The notes under the pieces were generated by a model that searched no databases, was not told the origin of the DNA, and worked only from the letters and a program-made list of their open reading frames with translations. This document shows, piece after piece, positions 1-5,162 of a stretch of 5,162 bases of DNA. Numbering within the stretch: the stretch's first letter is position 1; each line of letters starts with the position of its first letter. The position numbers were made by a program, and so were the translations under genes. Source of the stretch: Desulfobacterales bacterium (GTDB taxonomy: Bacteria > Desulfobacterota > Desulfobacteria > Desulfobacterales > RPRI01); assembly GCA_020052975.1 (NCBI GenBank), contig JAGVOC010000214.1, positions 1 to 5,162 on the forward strand, read 5' to 3'.

Positions 1-70
1 CGAAGCGAAGCAATCTATAACTTATTGATATTATTTGAGATTGCTTCGTCGCTTTGCTCCTCGCAATGAC
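1..70. repeat. Palindromic intergenic repeat, left arm cut by window edge
   Basis: The left arm (1-16, CGAAGCGAAGCAATCT) is matched in inverted orientation by the right arm starting at 38 (AGATTGCTTCGTCGCTTTG), with an A/T-rich 21-base loop between. The right arm has three extra bases (TCG, or an equivalent 3-base offset) relative to the left. It continues through CTCCTCGCAATGAC to 70, and the matching part of the left arm would lie before base 1. I recall this kind of sequence (GTCATTGCGAGGAGCGAAGCG and its complement) as a dispersed palindromic repeat in intergenic DNA of many anaerobic environmental bacteria. That recollection was not checked. It may be a MITE-like or REP-like element. No coding capacity is visible. 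Confidence 0.6.
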
Positions 71-403
71 TGGCATGGACTTTTTACGAAGCCGTCAAAG
101 TTAAAAAATAAGTACGGGCTTTTTTCAACAAAATCGGTATAGGGTACATTAGTGAAAAACTGCTTTTTGCGAATACTTCTCATATATCATTATAACTGTC
201 AAGTAAATTTTTGCCTTTTTCTGTAAGTCCAGATGCGTCTACTGCCAGCAAATTCATAAACCATACAACTTACCACCTTACCCGCCCTCTCTCTTTAGAT
301 CAAAAGTACACAGCTATACAGACATGTTTTTATTATCGACAAATTTCCAGAAGAACTATAGTTTTTCAAAGCTCTCAAAAAAAGGCAGGAAACTTTTTTT
401 GGT
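71..403. other. Intergenic stretch with no recognisable gene
   Basis: This stretch is A/T-rich and I see no supported gene in it. The + strand open frame at 211-450 has no ribosome binding site, a non-protein-like composition, and runs across the vapBC promoter. On the minus strand a 25-codon frame (257 down to 180) reads like a protein tail (LAVDASGLTEKGKNLL) but has stops just upstream and no ribosome binding site. At most it is a gene remnant. At 377-400 an AAAAAAAG/CTTTTTTT inverted repeat with an 8-base loop sits immediately before the promoter. Confidence 0.5.
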
Positions 404-431
404 TTGACGAATCATATATGAAGTGTATAAT
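404..431 (+). promoter_or_regulatory. Sigma70-like promoter of the vapBC unit
   Basis: The -35 box TTGACG (404-409) and -10 box TATAAT (426-431) are separated by 16 bases. They differ from the consensus by one base in the -35 box and none in the -10 box. A run of seven T (394-400) lies directly upstream and could act as an UP-like element. The predicted transcript starts around 438, about 25 bases before the GTG start of the antitoxin, giving a short leader with the ribosome binding site. Confidence 0.75.
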
Positions 432-448
432 GTGTATTAAATACACAT
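430..448. promoter_or_regulatory. Perfect palindrome, probable VapB/VapBC operator
   Basis: ATGTGTATT (430-438), a single central A (439), and AATACACAT (440-448) form a perfect 19-base inverted repeat. It overlaps the end of the -10 box and covers the likely transcription start. This is where a ribbon-helix-helix antitoxin complex would block its own promoter. The binding itself is inferred from position and family behaviour. The half-site core TGTAT also occurs at 424-428 in the same orientation, so a second, partial half-site is possible. Confidence 0.65.
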
Positions 449-449
449 G

Positions 450-455
450 AGGAGG
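450..455 (+). promoter_or_regulatory. Strong Shine-Dalgarno that sets the antitoxin start
   Basis: AGGAGG lies 6 bases before GTG at 462, an ideal distance. It overlaps codons 2-3 that would follow from the in-frame ATG at 447 and directly abuts the in-frame ATG at 456. Neither of those ATGs can use it, so the GTG is the supported start. Confidence 0.8.
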
Positions 456-461
456 ATGGTT

Positions 462-665
462 GTGAGGACCAATATTGTAATAGACGATGATCTCCTGGAG
501 GACGCATTTTCGGTCAGTCAGGCAAAAACCAAGAAGGACCTTATTCATGAGGCACTGAGGGAATTTGTTCAGTTGAGAAAACGTAAGGATCTGACTGAAC
601 TGGCTGGCTCTATCGAATTTTATAAGGGCTTCGACCATAAGAAGTTAAGGAAAACGAGAGTATGA
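462..665 (+). CDS. vapB: VapB-type ribbon-helix-helix antitoxin
   Basis: This is probably the antitoxin of a type II toxin-antitoxin pair: it would bind and neutralise the PIN toxin encoded next to it and repress the shared promoter. From the GTG start the protein has 67 residues, typical for the family. Residues 1-8 (MRTNIVID) form the DNA-contacting beta strand. Residues 9-20 and 24-38 fit the two helices of a ribbon-helix-helix fold, and the second contains KKDLIHEALREFV, a common VapB pattern. The charged tail (about 45-67, with LAGSIEFYKGFD) is the expected toxin-binding segment. The ATG at 447 is in frame but lies inside the operator and upstream of the ribosome binding site, so GTG at 462 is preferred. 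The stop overlaps the toxin start by four bases (ATGA), pointing to translational coupling. Identity is by motif and context; family confidence is high. Confidence 0.88.
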   Translation: MRTNIVIDDDLLEDAFSVSQAKTKKDLIHEALREFVQLRKRKDLTELAGSIEFYKGFDHKKLRKTRV

Positions 666-1066
666 TTTTAGTTGATACCTCGGTCTGGATTGAGGTCCTC
701 AGGGACAGAAAAGGTAAGGTATTACACTACTTTCGCGAGAGAGTCAGGGATGATATCTGGGTATTAAGCCGTTTTTCGCAACTGGAGCTCCTCCAGGGTG
801 CCAAGGACGATCACGAATGGAACAGACTTGATGAGTATCTTTCCAACCAGTACTATCTTGAAGCCTCAGAGAATACCTGGAGAGATGCCGCCAGGATATA
901 TTTTGAATTGAGGCGAAAAGGAGAGACTATTAACAGCCCTTTAGACTGTTGCATTGCCCAAATCGCTATTGAGGCAGGAGCTCGCCTCTTGCACAGGGAT
1001 CATGATTTCTCAATTATTGCCAGAATCAGGCCCTTGGTGGCTGAATGGTTCGAAGTGCAGAGATAG
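662..1066 (+). CDS. vapC: VapC-type PIN-domain ribonuclease toxin
   Basis: A 134-residue PIN-domain protein, the usual size for VapC. It is a probable metal-dependent endoribonuclease that would inhibit translation when freed from its antitoxin; the RNA target (tRNA or the rRNA sarcin-ricin loop in known members) cannot be read from the sequence. The acidic active-site set is intact: D5 in VDTSVWIE, E42 in LELLQGA, D95 in SPLDCCIA, and D113 with D115 in HRDHDF near the C terminus. Its ATG sits inside the antitoxin's last codons (ATGA at 662-665), so the two are co-transcribed and translation is probably coupled. No separate strong ribosome binding site is needed or obvious. There is no sign of truncation, and the toxin looks functional. 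The next gene begins 69 bases downstream on the same strand, so read-through into it is possible. Confidence 0.92.
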   Translation: MILVDTSVWIEVLRDRKGKVLHYFRERVRDDIWVLSRFSQLELLQGAKDDHEWNRLDEYLSNQYYLEASENTWRDAARIYFELRRKGETINSPLDCCIAQIAIEAGARLLHRDHDFSIIARIRPLVAEWFEVQR

Positions 1067-1094
1067 TATAGAGATGGAATACAGTTTTAAATTC

Positions 1095-1118
1095 AACAGG
1101 GCACTTAAGTGCGCTGTT
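1095..1118. promoter_or_regulatory. 24-base near-perfect palindrome before the first ATPase gene
   Basis: AACAGGGCACTT (1095-1106) is followed at once by AAGTGCGCTGTT (1107-1118). The arms are complementary except for one G-G mismatch (1100 with 1113). The palindrome ends five bases before the ribosome binding site of the ATPase gene at 1136. There is no downstream T run, so it is not a standard intrinsic terminator. It could be an operator for a dimeric regulator, or an RNA hairpin affecting translation of the ATPase. It does not resemble the vapBC palindrome at 430-448. Confidence 0.5.
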
Positions 1119-1135
1119 ATATAGGGGAAAAGATA

Positions 1136-2872
1136 ATGCTCACAAAGCTAATAATCCAAAACTTTAAAAGATTCGATAGGGTAGAGGTGGAGTTAGGAAA
1201 TCCTGTCGTCCTTATTGGACCAAACAATTCAGGGAAGACTACTGCACTTCAAGCACTAGCTCTTTGGGAAATCGGGCTAAAACGCTGGAATGAAAAGCGA
1301 AAGGGCAAAACATCACCGGGAAAACGTCCGGGGGTAACCATCAACCGGAGAGATCTGATAGCCGTACCGGTTCCTAATGCAAAACTTCTCTGGCGTGATC
1401 TTGGAGTAAGAGATGTCAAGAGAATTGCGGAAAAACAAGAGACAAAACATATCTTCATTGATGTGACTGTTGAAGGAATAACTGCCGATAAAACATGGAA
1501 GTGCGGACTAGAATTTTATTACGCTAACGAGGAATCCTTTTACTGCAGACCTCTTCGCCTGTCTAAAAAAGAGAATCCGGAAAGAATGCCCATTCCTGAG
1601 GAAACAGAAAATGTTCAACTGGCATTTCTCCCCCCTATGTCAGGATTGGTAGCAAATGAAGATCGGCTTGATCCCGGTGCCATCAATGTCCGGGTTGGGG
1701 AAGGTAGGACTGCTGAAGTTCTACGCAACCTATGCTACATGATTCATCTCAGCCAAAAGGACCGCTGGCAGAAACTTACCGACCAGATCAAAACCCTTTT
1801 TGGTACCGAGCTTAATATTCCCAACTATATTACTGAACGAGGCGAAATCGTTGTGGGTTATAGAGAACGGGGCAACCAGCTTGATCTTTCATCTTCGGGA
1901 AGGGGTTTACAGCAGACTCTTTTACTTCTCGCCTACATGTATGCTCATCCAGGCTCCGTACTGTTGCTCGACGAGCCTGATGCTCATTTGGAAATCCTCC
2001 GCCAAAGACAGGTTTATCAGCTTCTGACGGATGTTGCCCAGGAAAACGGGAATCAGATCATTGCCGCGAGTCATTCCGAGGTTCTGCTCAATGAGGCAGC
2101 AGAACGTGATGTTGTCGTTGCTTTTGTGGGAAAACCGCACCGCATCAACGACAGAGGCAGCCAGGTCTTAAAGAGTCTAAGAGATATAGGATTTGAACAC
2201 TACTATCAGGCAGAGCAAACCGGGTGGGTACTATACCTGGAAGGATCAACCGATCTGGCGATTTTGAGAACCTTTGCCAACATATTGGAACATAATGAAG
2301 CTAAAGAGGTATTACAAAGGCCTTTTGTTCACTACGTAGGTAATCAACCGACTGAGGTACGAAAACACTTCTTTGGCCTTCGAGAAGCTGTTCCTCGACT
2401 AAAGGGCATTGCCATCTTTGACCGATTGGAACAAGAACTTCCTGATGATCTTGGAGCTCGTGGCCTTATGTGGGCAAGGCGGGAGATCGAAAATTACCTT
2501 TGTTATCCCGAGTTCCTCGAAGCCTATGCCATTACCATTGGCAGAGAGGAGCTTCCAGGGCCACTTTTTGAATCCGCCCACGTTGAGTCACGCAAAAAGG
2601 CTATGAGAGAAGCCATAGAAGAGGTGGCAAAGGCTATGGAAACTCTTGGAAAGGGGTCTCCCTGGGATAGAGACACAAAAGTAAGCGAGGATTTCCTCAC
2701 TCCCCTCTTCAAAGCATTTTTCAAAAATCTTAACCTCTACAACATTATGGACAAAAAGAATTTTCACGAAGTGGCTCGTTTTGTCCCCAAAGATAAGATT
2801 GATCCTGAGGTGAAGGAGAAGCTGGACGCTATTGTGGCAGTGGCTAGAAAGGCAAGGCCGAGAGAGGATTGA
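1136..2872 (+). CDS. AAA/ABC-type ATPase with C-terminal TOPRIM/DUF4435-like domain
   Basis: A 578-residue protein of the OLD-like superfamily, likely a cytoplasmic ATP-controlled nuclease or defence effector. The start MLTKLIIQNFKRF is typical of SMC/RecF-like ATPases. ATG at 1136 is chosen because AGGGGA (1123-1128) lies 7 bases before it; the longer GTG start at 1109 falls inside a palindrome. Motifs in order: Walker A GPNNSGKT (28-35), signature-like SSSGRGLQQ (252-260), Walker B VLLLDEPDAHL (275-285), switch histidine H313 in AASHS. The C-terminal region has LYLEGSTDLAIL (E369, D373), then IAIFDR with a single aspartate D429 instead of the usual DxD, and WARREIENYL (446-455). The last resembles DUF4435-type TOPRIM proteins such as AriB of PARIS, suggesting the ATPase and effector are fused here. 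The ATPase assignment is firm; the nuclease assignment is inferred. Confidence 0.85.
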   Translation: MLTKLIIQNFKRFDRVEVELGNPVVLIGPNNSGKTTALQALALWEIGLKRWNEKRKGKTSPGKRPGVTINRRDLIAVPVPNAKLLWRDLGVRDVKRIAEKQETKHIFIDVTVEGITADKTWKCGLEFYYANEESFYCRPLRLSKKENPERMPIPEETENVQLAFLPPMSGLVANEDRLDPGAINVRVGEGRTAEVLRNLCYMIHLSQKDRWQKLTDQIKTLFGTELNIPNYITERGEIVVGYRERGNQLDLSSSGRGLQQTLLLLAYMYAHPGSVLLLDEPDAHLEILRQRQVYQLLTDVAQENGNQIIAASHSEVLLNEAAERDVVVAFVGKPHRINDRGSQVLKSLRDIGFEHYYQAEQTGWVLYLEGSTDLAILRTFANILEHNEAKEVLQRPFVHYVGNQPTEVRKHFFGLREAVPRLKGIAIFDRLEQELPDDLGARGLMWARREIENYLCYPEFLEAYAITIGREELPGPLFESAHVESRKKAMREAIEEVAKAMETLGKGSPWDRDTKVSEDFLTPLFKAFFKNLNLYNIMDKKNFHEVARFVPKDKIDPEVKEKLDAIVAVARKARPRED

Positions 2873-3063
2873 GGGTTGATTGGTGAAAGGGAAAGGCTTG
2901 CAGGAGAATTGTCGGAAAAAAGGAATGCCACTGTTAATCAGGATAGCTTATCTGGTGTGCCTTCAGAGCATTGAATAGTAGGCATGTTGAAGGGAAGGAA
3001 GTACTCAGTCTATGCACATAAGATAGTATGCAGCTTTAATCTCATTGCTGAAGGGAGCAAAAC
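2873..3063. other. Spacer between the two ATPase genes
   Basis: This is 191 bases without a supported gene. The frame of the upstream ATPase stays open for 33 codons after its TGA (to a second TGA at 2972-2974), reading a hydrophilic stretch that includes ERERLAGELSEKRN. This may be chance, a remnant, or a lost C-terminal extension. A 6-base direct repeat TATGCA occurs at 3011-3016 and 3027-3032. No convincing -35/-10 pair or terminator is visible, although the gap is long enough to hold its own promoter. GGGAG at 3053-3057 is the ribosome binding site of the next gene, 6 bases before its ATG. Confidence 0.45.
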
Positions 3064-3354
3064 ATGAAGATCTTGTCTCTCAAGGTTCAAAACTTTAAGA
3101 CGTTTGGTCCAGAGGGGATCTTTTTGAGCATGACGGATCTGTGTGCTCTTATTGGAGAGAATAACACGGGAAAGTCAAATATTCTGGAAGCCCTTGATCT
3201 TTTTTTAATTTTAGCAAGGCCAAAATGTCAAAGGCATGTTTCCATCATGATGACTTATCGAAGGACATTATCATTGAAGTTAGTTTTTGCGGTCTATCAG
3301 AAGATGAAAAGAAAAAGTTTAGCATTCATCTTGATGAAAAAAACGGAAACCTAA
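3064..3354 (+). CDS. 5' part of OLD-family ATPase-nuclease, carrying Walker A, then out of frame
   Basis: The ATG at 3064 follows GGGAG with a 6-base gap and opens a frame of 96 codons, of which only the first 47 look like the real protein. They hold the N-terminal strand MKILSLKVQNFKTFG and the Walker A GENNTGKS (31-38), followed by NILEALDLF. After a run of seven T (3200-3206) the continuation in this frame is basic, atypical sequence ending at a stop at 3352-3354. The true continuation (NFSKAKMSKACFHHDD) lies one frame back, starting at 3207. If no frameshift occurs, the product is a short Walker A peptide with no Walker B and is probably non-functional. With one T restored or a -1 slip it is the N terminus of a protein of about 670 residues ending at 5075. 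Confidence 0.75.
   Translation: MKILSLKVQNFKTFGPEGIFLSMTDLCALIGENNTGKSNILEALDLFLILARPKCQRHVSIMMTYRRTLSLKLVFAVYQKMKRKSLAFILMKKTET
3201..3207 (+). other. Slippery heptamer at the frame break (possible -1 frameshift site)
   Basis: In the frame opened at 3064 the codons read CTT TTT TTA ATT, so the heptamer at 3201-3207 is T TTT TTA in exact X XXY YYZ phase. It is the sequence type used for -1 programmed frameshifting, for example by HIV-1. A -1 slip leads directly into the long frame (AAT TTT AGC AAG) that runs to 5075. Only weak downstream stems are visible (for example the short palindrome CATCATGATG) and no internal Shine-Dalgarno is obvious. A missing T in the assembly would look identical. 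Confidence 0.5.
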
Positions 3355-5075
3355 CGATAACCCAGAAGATTAGTTTGAAATTGGAGGAAGGGCAGAGTAT
3401 CGCTGATATTGATGAGGAAGATTACGATTTCGAAGAAAGTAAGCACGGAACAAAATGGGAGGCTACTGTTGAATGGGCTAAGTTAGGAGAGAAGCCTCCA
3501 ACGAAAACAAGTATCAAAAATTGGTGGAAACAGGGGTTGACAATTGGTGTTTTAAATTTCAAAAGCTTATTTGATGACAATGGCGATGAGCCTTTACCTA
3601 ATACTTATCAAGAAAAGCTGGGTATATTATGGGACAAACATTTTGATACCATACCAAAGCAAAAGGTCACTGGTGATGAAAAAGTCTTGGGTTGGAAGAA
3701 TAAGCTCAAGGGAAACCTGCCAAAATTCTTCTATGTGCCGGCGGTAAAACATGTCAATGAAGATTTGAAGGTACTTAAAACAAATCCATTTGGTGAAATG
3801 ATTAATTGGCTTACACAGAATATTTCTGATGATGTTAAAAAGGACTTTGAGGAGAAAACCAAGACGATTGTGCAAGATGCCTTAAGTAAAATAGACCAAG
3901 ATGATGAGGGTAAATCTAAAATTGCTTTTATTAACAAACAGTTGAATACAAACTTAGGAGTAAATTTAGACTGTAGGCTTGAGTTGAAATTTGGAATACC
4001 GAAGATAAGTGATATTGTCTTTCCCTCTCCACAGCTATATGCTGATGATGGTTATTACTCGGACGTTAATAGCAAAGGTCACGGCCTCCAAAGGTTATGT
4101 ATTCTCTCTTTGTTAAGAACTTACAATGATCTTAAGAAGATAACGGATAAAGGAGATGATAGAAACATGATTCTGGGGATAGAAGAACCCGAAATTTATT
4201 TACATCCCCCGATAAAACGCGCCACATATAAGTTGCTCAGATCATTGTCTAAAAAGGATGACCAGATTATTTACTCGTCTCACGACAGCTGTTTTGTTGA
4301 TGTGGGGCACTTCGATGAAATAAGGCTATTTAAGAAGGTCAAAAATGGAAAACCAAAAACGTTAATATATGAATTCCCTATCGATAGGCTTGTCCAGTTT
4401 TACAAAGATCACTATAATCGGGATGTTGACGAAAAAAGCCTAAGGCATAGATTCGGGCATATCTGTGATGAAACTAAAAATGAAGGTTTTTTTGCTAACA
4501 AGGTTATTTTAGTAGAAGGGGATACGGAAAAATATGCATTGCCAATATATTTCGCGAACAGAGATTTTGATTTGGACAATGAACGTATCTCAATAATTTC
4601 GACAGGATCAGCTGACAATATCACCTATCTCTATATCATGTTCAATGAGTTCCACATACCCTGTTATGTAATTTTTGATGGCGATAAACCAGAGATTGAT
4701 CCTGATGAATTGACGGGTAAGAAAAAAGATGACGCCAAAAACAAATCTCAAAGGAATAAGGAACTCTTAGAGTTTGTCGGTGAACAGGCTGACGAGAATG
4801 GTGAATTTTTCTTTCCAGAGACTTCAGTAAAAGAGAAGTATACAGTCTGGGAAAAAAGATTTGAGGATGTTTTCCATACGCCTTTGGAAAATTATGAAGA
4901 GATTAAAGGAGATGCTAAGAAACTTTATGGCACCGAAAGTAAGCCTTTAACTGGAAGGTATTTTGCAGATATATTGACTTCAAAATTTCCCCAAAAAATA
5001 AGCCCATATGTTGACAAATTAATAGAAAAAATAAACAGCTGTTGTTGGGAAGAGTCTTGTTTAGGTGAAGGCTGA
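3225..5075 (+). CDS. OLD-family ATP-dependent endonuclease (ATPase core plus TOPRIM), main body
   Basis: This is the main part of an OLD (overcoming lysogenization defect) family nuclease, related to P2 Old and to GajA of Gabija: an ABC-type ATPase that controls a metal-dependent TOPRIM DNA nuclease. Numbered from ATG 3225 (616 residues): signature-like SKGHGLQR (283-290), Walker B ILGIEEPEIYLHP (316-328) with EE in the family's usual form, switch histidine H353 in SSHDS. TOPRIM follows: KVILVEGDTEKYALP (426-440, E431, D433) and YVIFDGDK (481-488, D485 and D487), then KPLTGRYFADIL (573-584). All nuclease metal-binding motifs are present. The frame is open from 3207, and the ATG at 3225 has only a weak AAGG upstream, so this is probably not the native start: Walker A lies in the other frame at 3064-3204. 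The joined protein, about 670 residues, is longer than the roughly 580 of known members, with acidic inserts. By eye it is more A/T-rich than the upstream ATPase gene. No UvrD-like partner gene is seen before the window ends. Confidence 0.85.
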   Translation: MSKACFHHDDLSKDIIIEVSFCGLSEDEKKKFSIHLDEKNGNLTITQKISLKLEEGQSIADIDEEDYDFEESKHGTKWEATVEWAKLGEKPPTKTSIKNWWKQGLTIGVLNFKSLFDDNGDEPLPNTYQEKLGILWDKHFDTIPKQKVTGDEKVLGWKNKLKGNLPKFFYVPAVKHVNEDLKVLKTNPFGEMINWLTQNISDDVKKDFEEKTKTIVQDALSKIDQDDEGKSKIAFINKQLNTNLGVNLDCRLELKFGIPKISDIVFPSPQLYADDGYYSDVNSKGHGLQRLCILSLLRTYNDLKKITDKGDDRNMILGIEEPEIYLHPPIKRATYKLLRSLSKKDDQIIYSSHDSCFVDVGHFDEIRLFKKVKNGKPKTLIYEFPIDRLVQFYKDHYNRDVDEKSLRHRFGHICDETKNEGFFANKVILVEGDTEKYALPIYFANRDFDLDNERISIISTGSADNITYLYIMFNEFHIPCYVIFDGDKPEIDPDELTGKKKDDAKNKSQRNKELLEFVGEQADENGEFFFPETSVKEKYTVWEKRFEDVFHTPLENYEEIKGDAKKLYGTESKPLTGRYFADILTSKFPQKISPYVDKLIEKINSCCWEESCLGEG

Positions 5076-5093
5076 TTCCTCCTTGTTAATATT

Positions 5094-5111
5094 GACCACA
5101 CCTTAGTGGTT
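5094..5111 (+). terminator. Weak hairpin downstream of the OLD gene
   Basis: GACCAC (5094-5099) pairs with GTGGTT (5106-5111) around a six-base loop, with a G-U pair at the base. It lies 18 bases after the stop codon. There is no T run after it, so it is a poor intrinsic terminator and may be chance. Confidence 0.2.
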
Positions 5112-5162
5112 CTAGAATGTATTGAAGAAAATTTGCAATTACACCCTAATAATTCATCAGGA

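Noticed and set aside
1..70. CRISPR repeat
   Set aside because: Only one palindromic unit is present, with no repeated spacer-repeat pattern.
181..206. TTGACA and TATAAT on the minus strand as a promoter
   Set aside because: The boxes are only two bases apart instead of about 17, and no minus-strand gene follows.
180..257. 25-codon minus-strand frame with a protein-like tail (LTEKGKNLL)
   Set aside because: It has no ribosome binding site and stop codons close upstream in the same frame. It could be a gene remnant but is too short to support.
377..400. AAAAAAAG/CTTTTTTT inverted repeat as an intrinsic terminator
   Set aside because: The stem is almost pure A-T with only one G-C pair, and no gene upstream on the + strand would use it. 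It is more likely an A/T-rich upstream promoter element.
211..450. Open frame of 79 codons on the + strand before vapB
   Set aside because: It has no ribosome binding site, its composition is unlike a folded protein, and it runs through the vapBC promoter and operator.
1064..1123. Separate sigma70 promoter for the first ATPase gene (TATATA at 1118-1123)
   Set aside because: The -10-like box runs into the ribosome binding site and has no -35 partner at the right distance.
2987..3016. Promoter for the second ATPase gene (TTGAAG with TATGCA)
   Set aside because: The -10 match is poor and the spacing is 18. It is too weak to call by eye.
5076..5162. GajB-like helicase gene start downstream of the OLD gene
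   Set aside because: No ribosome binding site with a sustained open frame is visible in the last 87 bases. Any partner gene would lie outside the window.

Overview
The window is a compact accessory or defence-type region. Every supported gene is on the + strand. It reads, in order: a repeat-containing intergenic stretch (1-461), a type II VapBC-type toxin-antitoxin pair (462-1066), a large AAA/ABC-type ATPase fused to a degenerate-looking TOPRIM-like domain (1136-2872), a 191-base spacer, and a second large OLD-family ATPase-TOPRIM nuclease whose reading frame is broken near its 5' end (3064-5075). The organism cannot be named from this sequence. The gene structure (Shine-Dalgarno sites, a sigma70-like promoter, 4-base gene overlap) is bacterial. 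The inverted repeat at 1-70 resembles a palindromic repeat I recall from intergenic regions of anaerobic environmental bacteria such as Desulfobacterota and Nitrospirota. That taxonomic hint is weak.

Toxin-antitoxin unit: a strong promoter (TTGACG, 16-base spacer, TATAAT) is overlapped by a perfect 19-base palindrome at 430-448, just ahead of an AGGAGG ribosome binding site and a GTG start for the ribbon-helix-helix antitoxin. The antitoxin stop and the PIN-domain toxin start share ATGA. This is the classic layout for autoregulation by the antitoxin-toxin complex.

ATPase genes: both proteins start with an SMC/ABC-like N-terminal strand and a Walker A motif. Both carry a signature-like SxGxGLQ segment, a Walker B of DEPD or EEPE type, a switch histidine, and then a TOPRIM-like C-terminal region. 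The second has the textbook OLD TOPRIM motifs (VEGDTE and DGD). The first has an EGSTD motif, a lone FDR in place of DxD, and a WARREIENYL segment like that of DUF4435-type TOPRIM proteins, the type of effector found in PARIS AriB. The first could therefore be a single-chain AAA plus DUF4435-like effector. That is inference from motifs.

The frame break in the second gene falls exactly on a run of seven T. There the frame reads U UUU UUA, the canonical -1 slippery heptamer. Restoring one T, or a -1 ribosomal slip, joins the Walker A fragment to the rest of the protein and gives about 670 residues. An assembly or sequencing homopolymer error, a genuine inactivating or phase-variable indel, and programmed frameshifting are all possible, and the sequence alone cannot decide between them. 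No helicase partner of the GajB type is visible before the window ends, so any Gabija-like pairing would have to lie beyond 5162.
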